The notes beneath the pieces are model-generated. The model searched no databases and was not told the origin of the DNA. It worked only from the letters and a program-made list of their open reading frames with translations. Both the position numbers and the translations under genes were made by a program. This document shows positions 59,585-64,000 of a DNA stretch of 64,000 bases, piece after piece. Source of the DNA: Streptomyces lacrimifluminis (GTDB taxonomy: Bacteria > Actinomycetota > Actinomycetes > Streptomycetales > Streptomycetaceae); contig NZ_BMMU01000005.1 of NCBI RefSeq assembly GCF_014646095.1, positions 115,014 to 179,013 of the forward strand, in the 5' to 3' direction. Position 1 is the stretch's first letter. Every line of letters begins with the position of its first letter.

Positions 59585-61369
59585 ATGTCTCTCTCCCGCA
59601 GAAACTTCGTCATAGCCACCTCGGTAGCCGCCGGCGGCTCCATGGTCCTGTCCGCGTGCAGCAGCGGTGGCGGGGGCGGCGGTACGTCGGGGGGCGGCGA
59701 CGCGGCCGGAACCGGCAAGTACTCGTCGGTCACCATCGGCACCAAGGAGGACTCCACCGGGCCCGCGCCGGAGATCCCGGGGGCGAGGAAGGGCGGCACG
59801 ATCCGGCCGATCGGCCCGCAGGACTTCTCGCACCTCGACCCGCAGCGCATCTACTACTCGTGGAACTCCGAGGTCGGCAACCTCTACATCCGCTGCCTGA
59901 CCGGCTACCGCGTCGACGGCGGCGCGATGAAGCTCGTCGGCGACCTCGCCACCGACACCGGCACCATGGCGGACGGCGGCAAGACCTGGACCTTCACCCT
60001 GAAGGACGGGCTGAAGTGGGAGGACGGCAGCGAGCTGACCGTCGACGACGTACGGCACGGCATCGAGCGCGGTTTCGCGAGCTTCACCACCGAGGGTGCC
60101 ACCTACCTCCAGGCCGCGCTGACCGGCACCAACGACTTCCGCTCGGTCTACAAGGGCCCGTACAGCGGCAAGCACCTCGACTCGGTCGTCACGGACACCG
60201 CGAAGAAGACGATCACCTTCCACCTCAAGACGGCCCGCCCGGACCTCAACTGGACGCTGGCCATGCAGTCGTACGGAGCGGTGTCCGCCAAGCACGACAC
60301 CAAGGAGAAGTACGACAAGGACCCGTTCTCCTGCGGGCCCTACCGGCTCTCCCAGCACTCCGTCGACAAGTCGCTGACGATGGTCCGCAACACCCACTGG
60401 GACCCGGCGACCGACCCGATCCGCAACGCCTACCCGGACTCGTTCGCCTTCGAGTTCGGTCCGGAGTCCCTCCAGAGCACCGACCGGCTGATCGCGGACT
60501 CCGGGACCGACCAGTACGCGGTGATGGCGTACAGCGGAGTACCCGCCGAGCGCATCCAGAAGGTACTGACGACGCCCGCGCTGAAGAGCCGTACCGTCGA
60601 CGGACTGCTGACGGGCCTGTACTACTACGCCATCAACTGCAGGCGGATCACCGACCTGAAGGTCCGGCAGGCGCTCAACTACGCCTGGCCGTTGCAGCAG
60701 ATCCGGACCATCTACGGGGGTCCCTCCGCCGGCGACTACGCGACGACGATCCTCGGCCCGGACATGGCGGGCCGGGTGAAGTTCGACGTCTACGGCAAGC
60801 TGACGAAGCCACAGGGCGACACCGCGAAGGCCAAGGCGCTGCTGAAGGAGGCCGGCAAGCTCGGCCAGAAGATCGTCTACACCTACCCGCAGGGCGGCAA
60901 CGACGCCTACGAGAAGACGAAGGTCGTCATCGCCAACGCCCTGAAGGAGGCGGGCTTCGACCCGGTGATCAAGCCGGTGGAGTCGACCAGCTACTACGAC
61001 CAGATCCAGCAGGTCGACAACTCCTTCGACGTGATGTGGTTCGGCTGGTCCCCCGACTGGCCCACCGGCTACACCATGCTCCAGCCCCTCTTCGACGGAC
61101 GGACGATCGCCAACGGCGCGAACAACGTCTCGCAGCTGAAGGTGAACTGGGTCGACGCGGCGATCGACAAGGCCGCCTCCCTCACCGACCCGACGAAGGC
61201 CAACGCGGCGTGGGCGGCGCTGGACAAGGAGCTCATGGAGAAGGAGGCACCGATCATCCCCGAGACGTATCAGCGCCGCTTCTATCTGTACGGCAGCAAG
61301 GTCGGCGGTGCCGAGTACGACCCGTTGAACTCGTCGTTCGTGCTCTACAAGTTGTACGCGAAGTCGTAG
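59585..61369 (+). CDS. bldKB: oligopeptide-binding lipoprotein, BldKB-like
   Basis: 594 residues, close to the ~600 of BldKB. The N-terminus has a Tat-like SRRNFVIAT and a lipobox LSAC, then a Gly/Ser linker and SBP family 5 blocks (LDPQRIYYSWNSEVGNLYIR, GPYRLSQHSVDKSLTMVRN). Would bind the extracellular peptide and hand it to the two permeases. Confidence 0.75.
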   Translation: MSLSRRNFVIATSVAAGGSMVLSACSSGGGGGGTSGGGDAAGTGKYSSVTIGTKEDSTGPAPEIPGARKGGTIRPIGPQDFSHLDPQRIYYSWNSEVGNLYIRCLTGYRVDGGAMKLVGDLATDTGTMADGGKTWTFTLKDGLKWEDGSELTVDDVRHGIERGFASFTTEGATYLQAALTGTNDFRSVYKGPYSGKHLDSVVTDTAKKTITFHLKTARPDLNWTLAMQSYGAVSAKHDTKEKYDKDPFSCGPYRLSQHSVDKSLTMVRNTHWDPATDPIRNAYPDSFAFEFGPESLQSTDRLIADSGTDQYAVMAYSGVPAERIQKVLTTPALKSRTVDGLLTGLYYYAINCRRITDLKVRQALNYAWPLQQIRTIYGGPSAGDYATTILGPDMAGRVKFDVYGKLTKPQGDTAKAKALLKEAGKLGQKIVYTYPQGGNDAYEKTKVVIANALKEAGFDPVIKPVESTSYYDQIQQVDNSFDVMWFGWSPDWPTGYTMLQPLFDGRTIANGANNVSQLKVNWVDAAIDKAASLTDPTKANAAWAALDKELMEKEAPIIPETYQRRFYLYGSKVGGAEYDPLNSSFVLYKLYAKS

Positions 61370-61394
61370 GCGGTTCTTTTGCTGGGGGCCAGTG

Positions 61395-61458
61395 GGGGCT
61401 GGTCGCGCCCCGCGGCGGAGCCGCACATCGATACAGCCCCGCGCCCCTTCGGGGGCGC
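61395..61458. repeat. long REP-like element, copy B
   Basis: gctggtcgcgccccgcggcg then gagccgcacatcgatacagccccgcgccccttcgggggc: nearly the same as 17362-17422. Within the operon, between bldKB- and bldKC-like genes, where it might partly stop or stabilise the transcript and so raise the level of the binding protein. Confidence 0.75.
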
Positions 61459-61559
61459 CCCCCTACGGGCCGCCCCATCCCGCCCACCCGACCACTCCGG
61501 CATCGGTCACCGCCCATCAGGGACCGGTGCCGGGGGTTCCGCCAGGGAATCCGATCGCC

Positions 61560-62543
61560 ATGTTCCGCTTCATCCTCCGCCGGACGCTCAGCGCGCTGAT
61601 GATCCTCCTCGTCATCAGCGCGATCACCTTCGTCCTCTTCTACGTCGCCCCGCGCGACCCGGCCCGCAGCGCCTGCGGCAAGCTCTGCACGCCGGAGACG
61701 CTCGCGCTCGTCCGTCGCAACCTGGGCATCGACGAACCGCTGCCGGTGCAGTACTGGCACTGGCTGGCGGGTGTGTTCGTGGGCCGCGACTACACCGGCC
61801 TCGGGCACTGCGCGGCGCCCTGCCTCGGCTACTCGTTCACCAACCACGAACCGGTCCTCGGCCTGATCACCAACCGCTTCCCCACCACGCTCTCCCTCGC
61901 GCTGGGCAGCACGGTGGTGTTCGTGGTCCTCGGCGTCGGTACGGGCATGCTCGCGGCGGTGAAGCAGGGCCGGGCCCTGGACAAGATCGCGTCGTCGGTC
62001 TCGCTGATCGGCTCGTCCCTGCAGATCTACATCGTCGGCGTGGTGGCCATGTACTACCTCTCCGACCAGTGGGGCATCCTCCCCCGCCCCCAGGACAGCG
62101 TCGGCTTCACCCAGGATCCGGCGGCCTGGTTCAAGGGCCTGCTGCTGCCCTGGTTCGTCCTCGCGATCATCTTCACCGCCAACTACACCCGGATGACCCG
62201 CTCCCAGCTCGTGGAGACCCTCGCCGAGGACTACGTCCGTACGGCCCGCGCCAAGGGTCTGTCCCGCCGCACGGTGTTCTTCCGGTTCGCCTGGCGGGGC
62301 GCGATGGGCCCGATCGTCACGATCCTGGGCCTGGACATCGGCTATCTGCTCGGCGGCGCGATCATCACGGAGGAGACCTTCGGTCTGCACGGCATCGGCG
62401 CCCTGTCCATCAAGGCGGTACGGGACAACGACCTGCCGCTGCTGCTGGGGGTGGTCCTGGTGGCCGCGGCGGCGATCGTCGTGGCGAACATCGTGGTGGA
62501 CGCGGTGTACGCGCTGATCGACCCGCGGATCAGGCTGGCGTAG
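61560..62543 (+). CDS. bldKC: oligopeptide ABC transporter permease (DppB type), BldKC-like
   Basis: 327 residues, six helices, EAA loop EDYVRTARAKGLSRRTVFFR, ends VDAVYALIDPRIRLA. Two cysteine pairs in the first external loop (SACGKLCTPE, GHCAAPCLGY). ATG chosen at the first helix (MFRFILRRTLSAL); the longer frame upstream runs into the REP element. Confidence 0.75.
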   Translation: MFRFILRRTLSALMILLVISAITFVLFYVAPRDPARSACGKLCTPETLALVRRNLGIDEPLPVQYWHWLAGVFVGRDYTGLGHCAAPCLGYSFTNHEPVLGLITNRFPTTLSLALGSTVVFVVLGVGTGMLAAVKQGRALDKIASSVSLIGSSLQIYIVGVVAMYYLSDQWGILPRPQDSVGFTQDPAAWFKGLLLPWFVLAIIFTANYTRMTRSQLVETLAEDYVRTARAKGLSRRTVFFRFAWRGAMGPIVTILGLDIGYLLGGAIITEETFGLHGIGALSIKAVRDNDLPLLLGVVLVAAAAIVVANIVVDAVYALIDPRIRLA

Positions 62544-62553
62544 GGGGACTTCG

Positions 62554-63600
62554 GTGACCTTAGTGCCTGATCCCCCGCGCGAACCCTTCCTGTCCGTACG
62601 GGACCTGAAGGTGCACTTCACCACCGACGACGCTGTGGTGAGAGCCGTGGACGGCCTGTCCTTCGACGTCGAGCGCGGCCGGACCCTGGGCATCGTCGGC
62701 GAGTCCGGCTCGGGCAAGTCGGTGACGAACCTGGCGATCCTGGGCCTGCACGACCGCACACGCACGACGCTGTCCGGCGAGATCGTCCTGGACGGCACGG
62801 AGTTGCTGACCTCGCGGGAACGAGAACTGGAGAAACTCCGCGGCAGCAGGATGGCGATGATCTTCCAGGACGCGCTGGCGTCCCTGTCGCCGTTCCACAC
62901 GGTGGGCCGGCAGATCGCGGAGACGTACGCCAAGCACACGGGCGCGTCCAGGAGGGAGTCCAGGGCACGCGCGGTGGAGATGCTGAGGCGGGTCGGCATC
63001 CCACAGCCGACACTCCGCGCCGACGACTACCCCCACCAGTTCTCCGGCGGTATGCGCCAACGGGCCATGATCGCCATGGCGTTGGTGTGCGACCCCGAAC
63101 TCCTGATCGCCGACGAGCCGACGACTTCCCTGGACGTCACGGTGCAGGCCCAGATCATGGACCTGCTGGGGGACCTCCAGCAGGAGTTCGGCACCTCGAT
63201 CGTCTTCATCACGCACGACCTGGGCGTCATCTCCCGTGTGGCGGACGACATCCTGGTGATGTACGCGGGCCGGGCGGTGGAGCGAGGCACCCGGGCCGAG
63301 GTCCTGAGGGCACCCCAACACCCGTACACCTGGGGCCTGTTGGACTCGATGCCGACACTGCGCGCCCCGGTGGACGTCCCCCTGTCCCCGATCCCGGGCA
63401 CTCCCCCGTCGCTCCTCGACCCGCTCCCGGGCTGCCGCTTCCGCCCGCGCTGCGCGTTCACCGAGCAGGTCCCGACGGACCGCTGCGCGACCGAGCGCCC
63501 GCTCCTGCCCCGTACGCCCGCCCATGGCGCGGCCTGCCATCTGACGCGGGTGCAGCGCACGGAGTTCCACGCGGACTACGTCACCGCGCAGGTCTGCTGA
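62554..63600 (+). CDS. bldKD: oligopeptide ABC transporter ATP-binding protein (DppD type), BldKD-like
   Basis: 348 residues: Walker [32 protein letters not shown] and the cysteine motif CRFRPRCAF. GTG start with GGGGGAC upstream. Peptide importers of this type normally need a second ATPase (BldKE); its gene would follow here, but a VOC gene remnant and an integrase begin at once. Confidence 0.78.
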   Translation: MTLVPDPPREPFLSVRDLKVHFTTDDAVVRAVDGLSFDVERGRTLGIVGESGSGKSVTNLAILGLHDRTRTTLSGEIVLDGTELLTSRERELEKLRGSRMAMIFQDALASLSPFHTVGRQIAETYAKHTGASRRESRARAVEMLRRVGIPQPTLRADDYPHQFSGGMRQRAMIAMALVCDPELLIADEPTTSLDVTVQAQIMDLLGDLQQEFGTSIVFITHDLGVISRVADDILVMYAGRAVERGTRAEVLRAPQHPYTWGLLDSMPTLRAPVDVPLSPIPGTPPSLLDPLPGCRFRPRCAFTEQVPTDRCATERPLLPRTPAHGAACHLTRVQRTEFHADYVTAQVC

Positions 63601-63663
63601 TCAGCCCGACTCCCCGCGCTCCACGCAGAACTCGTTGCCCTCGGGGTCTCCCAACACTCCGTT
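63601..63663 (-). pseudogene. 3' end of a VOC/glyoxalase-family gene
   Basis: The minus-strand frame reads NGVLGDPEGNEFCVERGESG then stop, the classic C-terminal strand of VOC proteins with its metal-binding Glu (EFCVE). An in-frame TAG lies immediately upstream (63664-63666), so the rest of the gene is not here; it is probably on the far side of the integrated element. Confidence 0.75.
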
Positions 63664-63685
63664 CTAGCAGTTCTGGAGTGTCGCC
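63640..63685. other. putative attachment-site junction (attL or attR)
   Basis: The VOC coding sequence breaks off within cccaacactccgttctagca and the recombinase ATG follows 20 bp later. CACTCC and GGAGTG form an imperfect inverted repeat around the break, as expected for serine-recombinase att sites. The exact crossover bases cannot be fixed without the other end. Confidence 0.55.
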
Positions 63686-64000
63686 ATGGTGGCATCGTCC
63701 CTGGTCAAGCCCCGTAGCGGGGAACCGTCCGTCCCTACCGAGGGGATGACGACCACTCGCAACCCCCTAGCCGGGACGGTCCACATCGAGACGCTACGGG
63801 GCGTGCGGTGCGTCCGGCTCTCTGTACTCACTGACGAGACCACCAGCCCCGAGCGGCAGCGCGAAGCCGACGACATAGCGGCGGGCGCGCTCAATATCGT
63901 GTTCGGCGAGGGTGACGGGCTCCGCGAAGCCGTGGACCTTGACGTGTCCGCGAGCAAGGTTTCCCCGTTCGACCGTCCCGCGCTCGGGCAGTGGCTCGCC
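63686..64000 (+). CDS. large serine recombinase (integrase), N-terminal part, cut by the window end
   Basis: 105 codons visible. After a ~50-residue lead the resolvase domain begins: GVRCVRLSVLTDETTSPERQ contains the catalytic Ser and the RQ of serine recombinases, followed by DLDVSASKVSPFDRPALGQW. The start could be the ATG at 63686 (no strong ribosome binding site) or the in-frame ATG at 63746, with gagggg just before it. It would integrate the adjoining mobile element into the VOC gene. Confidence 0.85.
   Translation, partial: MVASSLVKPRSGEPSVPTEGMTTTRNPLAGTVHIETLRGVRCVRLSVLTDETTSPERQREADDIAAGALNIVFGEGDGLREAVDLDVSASKVSPFDRPALGQWLA

Noticed and set aside
1-64000. tRNA, rRNA or CRISPR arrays
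   Set aside because: I looked for tRNA-like GGTTC-arm cloverleaves, rRNA segments and regularly spaced direct repeats; none was convincing. The tandem repeats found are short and continuous.

Overview
The window is GC-rich actinobacterial DNA, almost certainly from a Streptomyces chromosome. Evidence: third codon positions are strongly GC-biased, GTG and TTG starts are common, many genes look leaderless (TANNNT six or seven bases before the start codon), and whiJ-type regulator clusters, a mycothiol gene (mshB) and a bldK-like oligopeptide importer are present. From established knowledge, two blocks keep the order seen in other actinobacteria. About 2.5-11 kb resembles the M. tuberculosis Rv3207c-Rv3211 block (DUF3152, TetR, DUF3107, ferritin-like, rhlE). 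About 18-46 kb resembles the corA / mrp / tatB-htrA-antisigma-sigma / O-methyltransferase / DUF3117 / tag / folP / LOG / dapE / dapC / fdxA / mshB block (roughly Rv1239c down to Rv1170).

Layout. 0-2.5 kb: a fused two-domain peptide-transport ATPase and a 5'-truncated permease fragment, jammed against the intact DUF3152 gene. 2.5-11 kb: DUF3152 metalloprotein, alpha/beta hydrolase, small acidic protein, TetR regulator, DUF3107, small membrane protein, ferritin-like protein and a DEAD-box helicase with a very long repetitive tail. 11-18 kb: second hydrolase, NYN-domain protein, a 50-residue microprotein, MarC, PHP phosphoesterase, zinc-ribbon protein, a decayed MFS transporter and a Sufu-domain protein. 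18-25.4 kb: magnesium-linked genes (CorA behind a long structured leader; a soluble MgtE-like protein; DUF1003), a lipoprotein and the Mrp Fe-S carrier. 25.5-31 kb: envelope-stress module of ECF sigma factor, zinc-finger anti-sigma factor, HtrA protease and TatB, with a divergent O-methyltransferase that seems to start at ATT. 31-46 kb: enoyl-CoA hydratase, a 236-bp MITE-like element, Tag glycosylase, DivIVA-domain protein, dihydropteroate synthase family, LOG, DapE, a lysozyme-like secreted protein, DapC, FdxA, GNAT, SirB1-like protein, a VanW-type wall protein, DUF6113 and MshB. 46.2-50.1 kb is accessory: a frameshifted winged-helix gene translationally coupled to an antitoxin/toxin pair, then a whiJ-like set (HATPase, XRE-DUF5753, DUF397) and a 64-residue membrane protein. 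50.2-63.6 kb: a prolyl-oligopeptidase family peptidase and two divergent oligopeptide ABC importers. The minus-strand one is a complete five-gene operon. The plus-strand one has the bldKA-B-C-D order but stops after bldKD. 63.6-64 kb: the 3' remnant of a VOC gene followed by the start of a large serine recombinase, which looks like one end (att site) of an integrated element.

Functional links: the sigma/anti-sigma/HtrA/TatB set handles envelope stress and export; DapC and DapE belong to the succinylase branch of the lysine/diaminopimelate pathway; FdxA and Mrp relate to Fe-S metabolism; MshB makes mycothiol. The peptidase and the two importers plausibly form a peptide-processing and peptide-uptake neighbourhood. 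Several short GC-rich repeats (one REP-like family in at least six copies, another palindromic pair) sit only in intergenic gaps.

Signs of rearrangement are the permease/DUF3152 junction, the truncated MFS gene, the frameshifted winged-helix gene, the missing bldKE position and the integrase junction. The least explained sequence is the 536-bp gap before corA, which carries a strongly base-paired element with an embedded 15-codon ORF. No tRNA, rRNA or CRISPR array was seen.
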